Counted from the stretch's first letter, positions 53,538 through 63,337 are shown. The stretch: DNA of 64,000 nucleotides from Candidatus Obscuribacter sp. (GCA_016712465.1 JADJQZ010000001.1:310001-374000); one strand, 5' to 3'. Notes: generated from the letters alone by a model not told the origin. Translations and numbers: made by a program.

Positions 53538-54605
53538 TTAGGCGATGGTGACATCGTCGCAGAGGTAGACGTCCTGAATGGCGTGCAGCAGTTCGACGCC
53601 CTCTTTCATGGGTTTCTGGAAGGCTTTGCGGCCCGAGATGAGACCCATACCGCCGGCTCTCTTGTTGATTACGGCAGTCATGACGGCTTGTTCGAGGTCG
53701 TTTTGACCGGAGGGACCGCCGGAGTTGATCAGACCCTGTCTGCCCATGTAGCAGTTGGCTACCTGGTAGCGGGTCAGGTCGATGGGGTGGTCGGTGGTCA
53801 ATTCGCTGTAAACGCGGGCATCGGTTTTGCCGAATTTGATGGCATTGTAGCCGCCGTTGTTTTCGGGCAGTTTTTGCTTGATGATGTCGGCTTCGATGGT
53901 GACACCGAGGTGGTTGGCCTGACCGGTGAGGTCGGCGGCCACATGGTAGTCGGTATCGCCGACTTTGAAGCCGTTGTTGCGCAGGTAGCACCAGAGAACA
54001 GTGGCCATGCCCAGTTTGTGAGCTTCACGGAAGGCTACGGCGATTTCCTGAATCTGACGGGCTGATTCGGGGGAGCCGAAATAAATGGTGGCGCCGACAG
54101 CAACGGCTCCCATTTCCCAGGCTTGTTTGACGGTACCGAAGAGGATCTGGTCAAACTTGTTGGGGTAGGTGAGGAATTCGTTGTGGTTGATTTTTACGAT
54201 GAAAGGAATTTTGTGGGCATATTTGCGAGCCACTGAACCGAGTACGCCGTATGTGGAGGCGACTGCGTTACAACCGCCTTCAATAGCCAGCTTGACGATG
54301 TTTTCACCATCGAAGTACATGGGGTTTTTTGCGAAGGAAGCGCCGGCGGAGTGCTCGATTCCCTGGTCGACGGGGAGGATGGAGACATAACCGGTGCCGC
54401 CCAGACGACCGTGATCGATCAGGGTCTGCAGGCTCTGAAGTACGCGGGGCGAGCGATCGGAGATCTGGGCGATGCGATCTACGAAATCGCCGCCGGGTAG
54501 ATGAAGGTGCTCTTTGGGAATGCCTTTGCTCTTATGCTCGAGGAAATAAGAAGCTTTGCTGCCGAGGGCTTTTTCAATTTTGGATAGTTCTGTCATAACT
54601 GGCAT
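53538..54605 (-). CDS. fbaB: class I fructose-bisphosphate aldolase (DhnA type)
   Basis: A 355-residue class I aldolase of the FbaB/DhnA family, which reversibly cleaves fructose-1,6-bisphosphate. The barrel segments ILPVDQGIEH, VASTYGVLGS, PFIVKINHN (phosphate/Lys strand), GATIYFGSPES and TIEADIIKQKLPEN are conserved; Schiff-base lysine placement is consistent. Normal length. ATG 54605 or 54596 are both possible starts; GGGAGG lies 14 bases before the first. Confidence 0.93.
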   Translation of the reverse strand: MPVMTELSKIEKALGSKASYFLEHKSKGIPKEHLHLPGGDFVDRIAQISDRSPRVLQSLQTLIDHGRLGGTGYVSILPVDQGIEHSAGASFAKNPMYFDGENIVKLAIEGGCNAVASTYGVLGSVARKYAHKIPFIVKINHNEFLTYPNKFDQILFGTVKQAWEMGAVAVGATIYFGSPESARQIQEIAVAFREAHKLGMATVLWCYLRNNGFKVGDTDYHVAADLTGQANHLGVTIEADIIKQKLPENNGGYNAIKFGKTDARVYSELTTDHPIDLTRYQVANCYMGRQGLINSGGPSGQNDLEQAVMTAVINKRAGGMGLISGRKAFQKPMKEGVELLHAIQDVYLCDDVTIA

Positions 54606-54860
54606 CTTTTAGACCATTGCCTCCCTTTGGGCGAGAACAGAGTCAGAGACCCATGGGGTTCTGCATCTGAAAAAGGATATTGGGAAAGCGTAGCAGAGGT
54701 TGGTATAGCCTTTGCAAATACTCAGGAAAGCTCAACAATTGTTGCGTGTCTGTGTGACGAAATGGCTCCGTACCGCCTTCTGTCTTGTAAAGAGCAGGAT
54801 GGCGGCCACTGGTTTATAGCGCGTGTTCTGACTGGTTTTCTTTTGGTAATCGTGCCGTTT

Positions 54861-55319
54861 CTACCTGGCTCTGGGCTGGGACAGCTCCAGCAGTACTCCG
54901 CCTGTGGCTTTGGGGTGCACAAAGGCTATCTGGGCTCCACCGGCGCCGATTTTGGGTTCTTCGTTAATGAGCTTTGTCTTCTGCTCTTTCAAGAGCGCCA
55001 GGTTGTCGACTATGTTCTCTACTCCCAGGCAGATATGATGCAGTCCGGGTCCGTTTTTGGCGATGAACTTGCCCACCGGAGTGTCAGGGGAAAGGGGCTC
55101 CAGTAGCTCGATGTGGGTGTTGCCGGTGCTGAGCTTGGCAACGCGCACGCCTTGCTCTTCCACTACCTCTGTTTCCAAGAAGGTGAGTCCTAGCCCGTCC
55201 CGATAAAACTTGAGGGCTTCTTCCAGATTTTCTACGGCTATGGCCACGTGGTCGAGGCGTTTGCCCGGGCAGCTTTCGTCGTGGCTTGCCACGGCGGTGT
55301 CTTTCTCTGTGCTACTCAA
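54861..55319 (-). CDS. mce: methylmalonyl-CoA epimerase
   Basis: A 152-residue glyoxalase-fold protein with RLDHVAIAVENLEEAL (first His ligand), HIELLEP (Glu ligand region), GPGLHHICLGVENI (second His) and VLLELSQP (Glu ligand). It interconverts (R)- and (S)-methylmalonyl-CoA in propionate/odd-chain metabolism. A 20-residue N-terminal extension precedes the fold. The start is TTG at 55319 with GGGAG upstream. The mutase genes are not in the window. Confidence 0.9.
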   Translation of the reverse strand: MSSTEKDTAVASHDESCPGKRLDHVAIAVENLEEALKFYRDGLGLTFLETEVVEEQGVRVAKLSTGNTHIELLEPLSPDTPVGKFIAKNGPGLHHICLGVENIVDNLALLKEQKTKLINEEPKIGAGGAQIAFVHPKATGGVLLELSQPRAR

Positions 55320-55336
55320 GTTTTATACTCCCGGGC

Positions 55337-55840
55337 TCAGGGACCAAATCCGGAATATTTTTCCAGCTTTTTATTAATGACGTTGAAGATCCGATATTGC
55401 GAAAACTGATCGTACTCAGGCCAGGTGGACATTAACCTGGTTGAGCGTTCAATCAATGAAACCTGATCGAAGGGAGCCCAGACTTCGCCTCGCCACTTGG
55501 GATCGTAGTAGAAGCTGGAGATGGCGTCGGTGAGATTGATGGTGGTATCAATGTTGAGCAGGAATGGCTGCCCGTCTGCGCGCACAGGGAAATAGATTTC
55601 TTCACTGGGAGGCGGTACCAGGTTGTCCGGCGAGGGCATCGGCGCCGGAGGCTCCTGTGGTAACGGCTTCCTCCTGAACCAGGCCAGGGTTTGGGGAGCA
55701 CAGAGCCGGCCGCTTTCGCAATTAGAAGCGGCGCAAGACTGAGGCGTAGTCAAGAGGGTGGTGAAGCCGAGGACCAAAAGAAGAGTGAGCCGGGATGCGC
55801 CTTTCCTTCTACTGCCGTTAGTTTTCAGCGTCTGCTTCAT
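55337..55840 (-). CDS. secreted or lipid-anchored hypothetical protein
   Basis: A 167-residue protein with an N-terminal signal (about 17-38, ending LLTTPQSCAAS, where the Cys could be a lipobox), a Pro-rich stretch (about 60-85) and an alpha/beta C-terminal part (FPVRADGQPFLLNIDTTIN). No family recognised. It lies 18 bases upstream of the mce gene and may share its transcript. Confidence 0.6.
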   Translation of the reverse strand: MKQTLKTNGSRRKGASRLTLLLVLGFTTLLTTPQSCAASNCESGRLCAPQTLAWFRRKPLPQEPPAPMPSPDNLVPPPSEEIYFPVRADGQPFLLNIDTTINLTDAISSFYYDPKWRGEVWAPFDQVSLIERSTRLMSTWPEYDQFSQYRIFNVINKKLEKYSGFGP

Positions 55841-56065
55841 GATGGCCCGCGGGTGAGACAACTTTCATCACCGGTATTATACGAGCCGAGAGGGCTTTTG
55901 TTCATTACAGAAAACTCTTGCCCTGTTGGAGCGGGTGTTACCGGGAGCATTCCTGACCCGGACCGGCGGCGTTAATTAAACGGATTGGCTAAAAACTATG
56001 GCGGGTCTTTAGTACACTTTGGACCAATTGTCATAGGTTCTGCCCTGGTTCGAGGTTTTGCTCGT

Positions 56066-58015
56066 ATGTCTGAGAATCATTCGTTTAATGTCTCTGCGGT
56101 AAATGTCTCTGCGGTGGAACCCGCCAAGCGACTGGTTCTGTCCCTCTCCCTTTCCCTGGTGATGCTGTCGGGACTGGCGGTATCTTCCCTGTCCGTTTGT
56201 CTTCCTGCCCCGGCCGATGCCCAGGCCGGTGCCGACCAGAGTGAAGGGCTGCCTATCAAAGATATAAAAGTGGATGGTTCCGGCCAACTCGTTATTGTTT
56301 TTGCAACCGGCGGAGCCTTTCCGGAGGCTCCTCGCGTGGCCGAGCTGGATTCACCCCGGCGCGTGGTGATGGATTTTCAGGATGCTGCTCTGGAAGTCGG
56401 TTCCTTGCCCTCCGTTGATGCTCTCAACGCTCGCCTGACAGGGGCAGTGCCGGGCGTCAAAGGAATTCGCTATTCCATGGTAGGGGGCGCCAGACCGATT
56501 GCTCGTATAGTGTTGGAATTGGATGCCGCCGCTTCGGTCAAAGCGAAAGTAGCAAAAGTAGAAGAGGGCGCGGTTACTGTCAGTCTTCTCGACGCCGCCG
56601 GTGGTGCTTCCGGTGCTACCGCCAGCGGTGCGACCGCCGCTTCCGACAAAGATGCTTATGACGACTATTACAAGCAGCTACTCAACCAGAAGGAAGCCAA
56701 TAAGGCAGCTTCCTCCGAGTGGGGACCCCGTCGCGGTTCACTCTCGGAAGTGGGTGGAAAAGTAGCCATCAAACCCATCACCAATGTTTCCAACTGGATG
56801 GGTGGATTCTGGGGCAAGAAAGACCAGGGCGATGCCGCTGCTTCTGCTAAGAAACCGGAAAGCAAGGCTCCTGGCACTAATGCCGCGGCCGAACCGGCAG
56901 AACGTGCTGCTTCCAACCAGAGCGCGGCCCAGACCAAGGCCCCGGAGCAGTCACTCTTGAGCAAAGGTCTGGGTGTGGGAAAACTCTGGAAGCGCGGTAA
57001 AGCAGCTTCGCCTGCCACTCAGTCTCAACCGCAGCCTGCGGAAGCGTCCACCGCTCCGGCCGAAGCGCCGACCAGCGCTACGGCCGGCACTTCTCCCACG
57101 GCGGAGAATGCGGACAGTGGAGCCGCCGCCAAGAGCGCCTCTGGTGAAGGCGGTTGGGGTGAATGGGGCGATGGTAACAAGACGAGCCAGACTAACCCTG
57201 CTCAAGAAAAACCCGTTCAAGCGGAAGCACAGGCTCCTGTGACGCCGGTGGAGTCTCCCACTGCGGCCGCGCCGGAGTCGACACCTGCTCCTGAGACAAA
57301 GGCTACAGGCGCCGGCGAGGTTGGCACAACTCAAACTCAGGCTGATGCCTCTGTTGGAAACAGTGATGCGGCCAACTCCGAAACTCCCAGTTCGCCCCTG
57401 GAATCGGCCTCAGGCGAGACCGGCGCCAGCGAAACTCCTCGCTACAAAGCCGGCAAGCTCTTCAACAAAGCTGTCCATCAGCATCTCTCCGGTAATCTGG
57501 CCGAGGCCATCAAAGACTATCAGGCTGCCGTCGGCATCGATCCCGAATTGGGTCAAGCCTATTGCAACCTGGGTTTGGCCTACAACCAGCAGCACAATTA
57601 TGCCGACGCGCTGGCGGCCTTCCGCAAGGCTCTGGCCGTTAACGCCAGTGATGCGATTGCCTATAACGGCATCGGAGCGGCACTTAAGGCTCAAAAAGAC
57701 ATGGTCGGCGCTACCAAGAACTGGCAGACGGCCGTTAAACTCAATCCCAAGCTGGGTGTGGCGCAGTACAATCTGGGCACCGCCTATGAGTTTCAGGGTG
57801 AATTTGAAAAGGCTCTGGTTGCCTATCAGGCTGCCATCAAGTGTGATTCTCGTATGGGTGAAGCCTATTACAGAATCGGCTTGATCATGCAGAAACAGAA
57901 GAAACTCGACGAGGCGCGCAGTCAGTTCAAGCAGGCCCTGAAACTCTCCGGCAATTCCGAGTATTCGGAAGATGCTCGGCAGAGGCTGGCTTTGATCGAT
58001 AAGAAGGTAAAATAG
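56066..58015 (+). CDS. AMIN-domain and TPR envelope protein
   Basis: A 649-residue protein with an N-terminal signal/anchor (about 20-50) and an AMIN domain (about 65-175: IKDIKVDGSGQLVIVFATGG, SPRRVVMDFQDAAL, VKGIRYSMVGGARPIARIVL). A long Ala/Pro/Ser/Glu-rich linker with repeated Lys/Trp motifs covers about 220-470, and four to five TPR units follow (about 490-645: AIKDYQAAVGIDPELGQAYC, ALAAFRKALAVNASDAIAYN). AMIN domains bind peptidoglycan or the divisome in cyanobacteria. ATG 56066 is preferred; an in-frame TTG at 55985 has no ribosome site. Confidence 0.85.
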   Translation: MSENHSFNVSAVNVSAVEPAKRLVLSLSLSLVMLSGLAVSSLSVCLPAPADAQAGADQSEGLPIKDIKVDGSGQLVIVFATGGAFPEAPRVAELDSPRRVVMDFQDAALEVGSLPSVDALNARLTGAVPGVKGIRYSMVGGARPIARIVLELDAAASVKAKVAKVEEGAVTVSLLDAAGGASGATASGATAASDKDAYDDYYKQLLNQKEANKAASSEWGPRRGSLSEVGGKVAIKPITNVSNWMGGFWGKKDQGDAAASAKKPESKAPGTNAAAEPAERAASNQSAAQTKAPEQSLLSKGLGVGKLWKRGKAASPATQSQPQPAEASTAPAEAPTSATAGTSPTAENADSGAAAKSASGEGGWGEWGDGNKTSQTNPAQEKPVQAEAQAPVTPVESPTAAAPESTPAPETKATGAGEVGTTQTQADASVGNSDAANSETPSSPLESASGETGASETPRYKAGKLFNKAVHQHLSGNLAEAIKDYQAAVGIDPELGQAYCNLGLAYNQQHNYADALAAFRKALAVNASDAIAYNGIGAALKAQKDMVGATKNWQTAVKLNPKLGVAQYNLGTAYEFQGEFEKALVAYQAAIKCDSRMGEAYYRIGLIMQKQKKLDEARSQFKQALKLSGNSEYSEDARQRLALIDKKVK

Positions 58016-58031
58016 CGGGCTCTAAGCCTGA

Positions 58032-58502
58032 CTAGTTTTGCTTGATTTTGTCCACGAGAGAAGTGGTGCTTTTGGCCGGGACGAGAGCCAGTAGTACCAC
58101 TTCGCCGCCAAAACTCTCTACCACAGGGGTCTCTTCCAGGCGCTCTTTGGAGTAGTCGGCACCCTTTACGTGCACATTCGGTTGCACCATTTTGAGAAAC
58201 TCCACCGGCGTGTCTTCGTCGAAGATGTAGACGTAATCTACGCTTTTCAGATGGGACAGTAATTCGGCGCGGTCCTGCTGATTGTTGATTGGGCGGCTTT
58301 CACCTTTCAGCCGTTTGACGGAAGCATCGCTGTTCAGGCCCACAAAGAGGCAGTCTCCCAACTGGCGCGCTTCCTTGAGAATGCGGGCATGGCCCACATG
58401 CAAAATGTCGAAACAACCGTTGGTGGAGACCACTTTGTGCCCTTGTTTCTTTTCTTCCAGAGCAATTTTAGAAAGCTCATTTGAACTCAACACTCTACCC
58501 AC
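58032..58502 (-). CDS. rfaE2: D-glycero-beta-D-manno-heptose-1-phosphate adenylyltransferase
   Basis: A 156-residue cytidylyltransferase-fold enzyme that adenylates heptose-1-phosphate to ADP-heptose for LPS or S-layer glycans. VVSTNGCFDILHVGHARIL has the HxGH nucleotide-binding motif; GLNSDASVKRLKGESRPIN and FDEDTPVEFLKMVQPNVHVKGADY match the family. The start is GTG at 58502 after AGGATAGGGAAA; a longer GTG start at 58625 adds a non-conserved extension. It ties in with the GT9-like gene at 20665. Confidence 0.9.
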   Translation of the reverse strand: MGRVLSSNELSKIALEEKKQGHKVVSTNGCFDILHVGHARILKEARQLGDCLFVGLNSDASVKRLKGESRPINNQQDRAELLSHLKSVDYVYIFDEDTPVEFLKMVQPNVHVKGADYSKERLEETPVVESFGGEVVLLALVPAKSTTSLVDKIKQN

Positions 58503-59009
58503 GGTTTCCCTATCCTTCCTCTTGATTTGGCGTGCGGCTGTCAGGTCTTCCGGACTGCTTCGGAGACAGTTTAGCAATTCGGCGTCGGCGACTACAAATT
58601 GTCTCTGTTTTCGCGTGCGGCGCACTGCCGATCTGTCGGTTCTTCTTTGCTGGCGCTAGCTCAGTCAACAACTTTACTAAGTTAAAAGCTCATGATCTTC
58701 TATGAAACTTAGTTCTAACTGCTCAGACAGGGGCGCGGAATATGACTTCTCTATTGAGACCCATGAGGGGAAGCCTTAGGTTGAGGATCTATTCCTTTCC
58801 CCATAAACCAAGGCCATAAGACCCAGCATTCGGTAATCTCCATCAGCTTTTCAAAGTCAGTCGGCACCTTGCAAGAGGCGCTGGTGTTGGCATGAATTGA
58901 TGTTGCTCTTTGCCAGGAATAGTTTGGGGCAGCCAGAACTTTTGTGTAACTCTCGCTTCCAGCCTTTGCGGACGCGCGTTCTTAACTCTCACCAGAGCGA
59001 GTAACTATC
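58503..59009. other. intergenic, nothing recognised
   Basis: About 507 bases between rfaE2 (minus) and the HEWAH gene (plus). No supported gene; promoters for both must be here. Confidence 0.4.
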
Positions 59010-60209
59010 ATGAATGAAACCACCAACTCCCATCAGGGTGCTGGTTGCAGCAGCTGTGCCGGCAGCGGTCAGTGTGCTGGAGCCTGCGCCGGCTTCCCCT
59101 ATGTCTGCCTCGATATCAAAGCCCAGATTCCTGCTCCCCTGCGGAGTCGGACTCACCGGGTGGCGACTTTCGAAGTGCGCACCATGAAAATCGAGTCGCC
59201 TGCTCCCGGAGTCGACGGTCCCTTCGAGGATTACAACGACTTCCTCAAGCGCGGCGTCATCGACATCGAGCAGGAAGTGCGTGTCTACAAGGTTGTCGGT
59301 CATGCCGCCGAGATCATCGTGCCGGTGTCCTACAATCTCGACGAAGTGCGCTCCCTCCGTCAGGAAGTGGAAGATCTCAGCGCGTCCGGAGCGGAACAGG
59401 CTCTCATCGACGCGGTCAGGCAGAAGTTGGCCACCCATCTCTACGGCGACCGCATCATCCCGGAGGACATCGTCACTCACCTGGATGAACTGCCGGATAG
59501 CCGTTACCTGGGTACCGTCTATCTGCTTGACCAGGGCAATTCCCACGACCTGTGGAACCGCCTCAACTACGACCGCAACTTCGTCTCCAGCGCATCTGTG
59601 AAGCCCAACGGCGACATCATGTTCTATCGCGGCAAGAAGGACATCTTCCTGCGAGACAACGTGTTTCACGAGTGGGCGCACCGGCTGGAGCAGAAGTCCA
59701 AGGAACTCTCCGATCGCTGGGCCGACACCCTGGAGTTGGAGAACGGCGAAGTGCCTCGCACCTATGCCTTCCGCGCCTATGATGAGCACTTTGCCGTCTT
59801 CGCCGAAGAAATTCTGGCGCTGGACTGCGGGCGTTTCCTCAAGGTAGCCGGCTACGCACCGCTGCGTGTGCCGGTCTGGTTGGCAGGGTTGAAGAAGGCG
59901 CTTACGGAGTGCATGGAGAGCCGCCCGAGCTGCTACCACATTCTCTACAGCGAGCGTGTTCGCTACGGCGTCGAGGTCTTGAAGCCCCTGGCTCTCAAGT
60001 ATCTCGATGGTGCTCGCGAGCGCGCCCTGGCGGAGCAGGTGGCTGCCACCAAGGCTCTCGCCGACAAGGACACCGATGACAACCGTCTGCGCATGCGCAG
60101 AGCGGATGAAGCGGTGCGTGTGGCCGACCCCAATGCTGCCGAGCCCTTGCTCGTGGCTGAGGTGAAGGCGGCGCGTGTGCGGGCTTTCCTTAAGACCTGG
60201 TTGGTCTGA
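59010..60209 (+). CDS. HExxH metalloprotein with Cys-rich N-terminus
   Basis: A 399-residue soluble protein of unknown family. The N-terminal 35 residues hold six Cys in GCSSCAGSGQCAGACAGFPYVC, a likely zinc or iron-sulfur site. The rest is alpha/beta with HEWAH (about residues 221-225, in FHEWAHRLEQ) and a downstream Glu-rich EHFAVFAEEIL (about 269-279) that could supply the third zinc ligand. Codon use is strongly C/G-ending like the ter genes. No signal peptide, so cytoplasmic. A similar Cys-rich N-terminus occurs in the protein at 63338, hinting at a shared complex. Confidence 0.72.
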   Translation: MNETTNSHQGAGCSSCAGSGQCAGACAGFPYVCLDIKAQIPAPLRSRTHRVATFEVRTMKIESPAPGVDGPFEDYNDFLKRGVIDIEQEVRVYKVVGHAAEIIVPVSYNLDEVRSLRQEVEDLSASGAEQALIDAVRQKLATHLYGDRIIPEDIVTHLDELPDSRYLGTVYLLDQGNSHDLWNRLNYDRNFVSSASVKPNGDIMFYRGKKDIFLRDNVFHEWAHRLEQKSKELSDRWADTLELENGEVPRTYAFRAYDEHFAVFAEEILALDCGRFLKVAGYAPLRVPVWLAGLKKALTECMESRPSCYHILYSERVRYGVEVLKPLALKYLDGARERALAEQVAATKALADKDTDDNRLRMRRADEAVRVADPNAAEPLLVAEVKAARVRAFLKTWLV

Positions 60210-60234
60210 GGAGGCTGTTCTTGTGTTGGAAAGC

Positions 60235-60257
60235 GGTGCAGAGCTAATCTCTGCACC
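60235..60257 (+). terminator. terminator of HEWAH gene
   Basis: GGTGCAGAG (60235-60243) pairs with CTCTGCACC (60249-60257), followed by CCTTTTCTTCTTTTCC. Confidence 0.85.
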
Positions 60258-60841
60258 CCTTTTCTTCTTTTCCCCGGGAATATTATAAGATATAGTGAAA
60301 TGTGAAAGTGGCTGTCCATCGCCCATAACAGATGAAAATGCAGTAAGGGTTGGGTGCAAAACTTAACGACAGCTTCTTGAGAGTCGTCGGTCTCATATAA
60401 TCAAGAGATCACTTTGGGCATGAAACGAACTTGCTAGCCGTCTTCGAACAATCCTCAATAAGTGCATTTGCCGGTGCTGAAGAAGCTGCCGGTGTTTGTT
60501 TTGGCACTGCGGATGCGGTTTGTTCCTGGTGTTCGCAAGCCTGCCTTCGGGCTTTCATGCCGATGATGTATATGTCCCGCCAGGGACAATAATTTCAAGT
60601 CGGTCCGTTGACCGCAGTTTACTGAATTGAATATGTGTTTGTCGGACGAGAAGGGCTTCTTGCTTGCAGGAGTTACCTGCCTTAGCACTGGTAACAGCTT
60701 GGTTCTTTGCACCGACGACAAATGGATAAAACACCGATGAACAGCTTCTGCTCATCGGCTTTCGTGCTGTTGTGGTGGTGTCGCGGGCGGTATTGCGGGT
60801 GGTGCTAGCTGCGCTAGCCCAAATTGCATCAATAGCATCTG

Positions 60842-60931
60842 GATTTTTCCTTCAGGTGGTCAGAGTAGCCTCACAATGACTTACACGAGGGGGATTTTGC
60901 CCCCTGCACGTGATTAAGCTGAAGGAAAATC
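60842..60931 (+). ncRNA. nested stem-loop candidate RNA
   Basis: An outer stem (60842-60855 with 60919-60931, one bulge) encloses an inner hairpin. The inner arms are CACG (60884-60887) with CGTG (60909-60912), and GGGGG (60889-60893) with CCCCC (60900-60904) around ATTTTG. It lies 128 bases before the HELSH gene. It could be a cis-acting leader element or a small RNA. No covariation evidence. Confidence 0.4.
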
Positions 60932-61058
60932 AGTTTCAAAATTTCAACGGAATCCAATTTTCTCAACACGACATTACCAGTACCTGTCTATCTGAACAAA
61001 TCTGTTTGAGCTCTTCCTGAGCTTTTGTAGAAGTTCGCTATTGAAGGAGACGACATGA

Positions 61059-61814
61059 ATGAACCGCGCTAACCAAGACCAAACTGTTTCGCGTGTGCTG
61101 ACTACAAGAGAGCGCCCCTGGTGCAACAAACGTTGCCAGCATGCGCTGGGCCGATTCTACCTTGATGGAAGCACCGGCATTTATTACCAGGAGGGAACCA
61201 GCCCTGAACACATCGAGCGTTTGCGCTCGGTTTTCCCCTTTGTCTCTACGCCGCTTTTGCAGGCCGGTTTGAAACTGGGCTTGACCATGACCACCTGCGA
61301 GGGACTCACTCCCAACGGCGATTCTTCCACTATATATGCCGATTTTCGCAGTTACACGAAGGACGGCATTTCACCTCATATTGTCATGGGTAGCGAAAGT
61401 CTCGAGGAAGACTTTATCCTGCCCCATTTAGTGCATGAACTCAGCCATATCTTCTACGCCCTTTTGCCGGAGAGCCTTCGGCAGCGTTGGATTGAGCTTC
61501 TTCCGCCCGATTCTTCGCTGAATTCGCCGCATGAAGTGACGGGCTATGCACAAAGAAACAGAGAGGCCTGGCTGAGCCGGCTGAATGAAACTGCCGGTTG
61601 GTCCGAGCGCCAGAATTGTTGTCGGGTGATGCTTGAGCGTTACGCTACCGAGACATTTTGCGAGACTGTGGCAGTGCTGAGCAGTCCCACCTACTTGAGT
61701 CGCCGCTGTAACATTCCTCTGGCAGGTCGCCGTGCGTTTCTGGAAGAACTTGGTCTGTTCCTCAGGGATGGAAGCGGCACTGCCGACAATATACATTGGC
61801 ACCAAGCGGCCTGA
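61059..61814 (+). CDS. HExxH metalloprotease-like protein
   Basis: A 251-residue soluble protein of unknown family. HELSH (about 126-130, in LVHELSHIFYALLP) is the zinc motif; ERYATETFCETVAVL (about 191-206) gives a plausible Glu third ligand, as in gluzincin-type folds. Four Cys are scattered. No signal peptide. GAAGGAG before the start supports ATG 61059. It sits between the HEWAH gene and the M17-N-like genes, all on one strand, although terminators between them mean separate transcripts. Confidence 0.7.
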   Translation: MNRANQDQTVSRVLTTRERPWCNKRCQHALGRFYLDGSTGIYYQEGTSPEHIERLRSVFPFVSTPLLQAGLKLGLTMTTCEGLTPNGDSSTIYADFRSYTKDGISPHIVMGSESLEEDFILPHLVHELSHIFYALLPESLRQRWIELLPPDSSLNSPHEVTGYAQRNREAWLSRLNETAGWSERQNCCRVMLERYATETFCETVAVLSSPTYLSRRCNIPLAGRRAFLEELGLFLRDGSGTADNIHWHQAA

Positions 61815-62468
61815 CTTTTGCTCCGCCGATGTAAACAAGCAGGCGTTTTGCCGTGAAAATCATACCCGAGGCTGATAGCGCGGCTGGCGCAGACCGAGGG
61901 TATGATTCACCTGACGGTACGATGTCTCAGTCGCCAGGTTTTGACTGGCTTCGAAATTGTCTCAGGGCGCCCTGAGCGCCCTGGTAAAAGACTTGGTAGG
62001 CACAAGTTTTACCGCTGGGTGTGGTAGGCGTAAACTTCTTCCGGTATGCCGGTCTGAGCCGCCTCTAACCTGCTTGCGATCATCCTCTTGGCCTTTCCGG
62101 CTTTTCCGAAAATTGTCAGTGTTTTCAGTTGAATTGAACATCGATCAATCTTGCGGATGAGCTTATAAAGCTATTTTAGAGAGCTTTGTAAAGCTTAGGC
62201 CGGCTTATATTTCTTTCCGAGCATGCAGTTTCTTATGTTCCAGGTATCGCTAATTCACTTTTACCTCACAAGGCATTCAACTCCACAAAAAACCAGGCAG
62301 TTCCATCAAAACCCATTTTCAGTCAGCAGTTTGCTGGCATGGGGAAGGTGGTGCTTTGAGATTTTGGTTTCCGGAGTTCTGATTTTCCTGGTGGTGTGCA
62401 AGTGATGGCGAAGTGCCCTCAGGGATTTCCCTTGAAGGCGAAACCACAACTAAACTGGAGTTAAAACT
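61815..62468. other. long intergenic with strong hairpin
   Basis: About 654 bases, no supported gene. It holds a 13-bp stem (61853-61867 with 61898-61910, AA bulge) around a 30-base loop containing GCGC repeats, then A/T-rich DNA, and a leader hairpin GCCCTCAGGGA/TCCCTTGAAGGC near 62415-62439 just before the M17-N-like gene. Confidence 0.5.
61853..61910. repeat. long stem-loop after HELSH gene
   Basis: GTGAAAATCATACCC (61853-61867) is complementary to GGGTATGATTCAC (61898-61910) except for a two-A bulge. The 30-base loop has two GCGC words. No T-run follows, so it is not a standard terminator. Confidence 0.7.
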
Positions 62469-63266
62469 ATGCTTTGCCCGCATTGCAGTTCTCCCCGTCA
62501 CATCCTTTGCGACGAGGGATTCCGTGTCAACGTCAATTTCTCTACCTTTGGTTCGGCTGATGATGCCCTGAAGAGCATCAAGGCCATTGCTGCTTCTGTC
62601 GGCGAGACCCACCTGCTTGGCCCCCAACCCGACAGCGAGAAGGCGCCGGTTGTGAACGGTTCCATGGCCAAAGTGAAGCGCGACGAGAGCGTGCTTCTGG
62701 TTCTGCCAAGCTTCCAGGACACCGGTCTGGGTGTCTATGGGCGCGGCGTGCTCACCGCTCTTTCCCCCGCCAATCTGAGCGAGGTCAAAGACGGTGTGGT
62801 GAAGCCCAAGTTCGACGACCAGGTCTTCGACGGCGCCTTCGCTTCCACCCATGCGCTCACTCTGGCCCCCATCGACGGTCAGCGCCTGAGCGTGCTGGTG
62901 ATCGGGCTTGGCAAGCGCGACGACTGCAGCAAGAAGGGTCTCTGCGGCCTGATCGGCACCGCCGTGGACAGCGCCGTCAGCGGGCTCTACTCGCACCTGG
63001 TGGTGGCCATTTCCGACTTCACCGGTGCCCCCATCTACGGTCAGCAACTGGGCGCCGTCTCTCGCTGCCGGCTCTCGATTGCCGTGGTGGAAGATGCGGA
63101 CGATCTGGTCCTGAGCGAAATGACCCTGGTGGTCAACGTGGATCAGGTGGCTGGTCTTTGCCAGGGCATCGACATCGCCGGACCGCTCTGCTCCCACTGC
63201 AACCATCCGCGCGCCGGCACCATCAAGCTCGGTCGTCCCGAGCCGCACAACCAGGGGTATAACTGA
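62469..63266 (+). CDS. stand-alone M17 aminopeptidase N-terminal-like domain with paired Cys motifs
   Basis: A 265-residue protein resembling only the N-terminal (macro-domain-like) part of leucyl aminopeptidases: VLLVLPSFQDTG, RLSVLVIGLGKRDDCSKKG and GTAVDSAVSGLYSHLVVAIS. The M17 catalytic domain and its metal residues are absent. CPHCSSPR at residues 3-10 and CSHCNHPR near the C-terminus (about 242-249) share a CxHCxxPR pattern and could form one zinc site clamping the domain. A paralogue follows at 63338. GGAG before the ATG supports the start. Codon use is strongly C/G-ending. Function unknown; nucleotide or ADP-ribose binding is possible by analogy with macro folds. Confidence 0.75.
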   Translation: MLCPHCSSPRHILCDEGFRVNVNFSTFGSADDALKSIKAIAASVGETHLLGPQPDSEKAPVVNGSMAKVKRDESVLLVLPSFQDTGLGVYGRGVLTALSPANLSEVKDGVVKPKFDDQVFDGAFASTHALTLAPIDGQRLSVLVIGLGKRDDCSKKGLCGLIGTAVDSAVSGLYSHLVVAISDFTGAPIYGQQLGAVSRCRLSIAVVEDADDLVLSEMTLVVNVDQVAGLCQGIDIAGPLCSHCNHPRAGTIKLGRPEPHNQGYN

Positions 63267-63337
63267 GAACCGCTTCGCAAGCGGCTTTCAGGTAACCTCA
63301 ATTTCTTGAAACGTCAACCATAGAAAAGGAGGACAGT

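Larger units (their letters stand above)
60210..61058. other. long structured intergenic region
   Basis: About 850 bases with no supported gene. It contains a terminator (60235-60257), a hairpin TGTCCC/GGGACA near 60572-60587, another CCGATGA/TCATCGG at 60735-60759, and a strong nested structure at 60842-60931. Confidence 0.55.
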
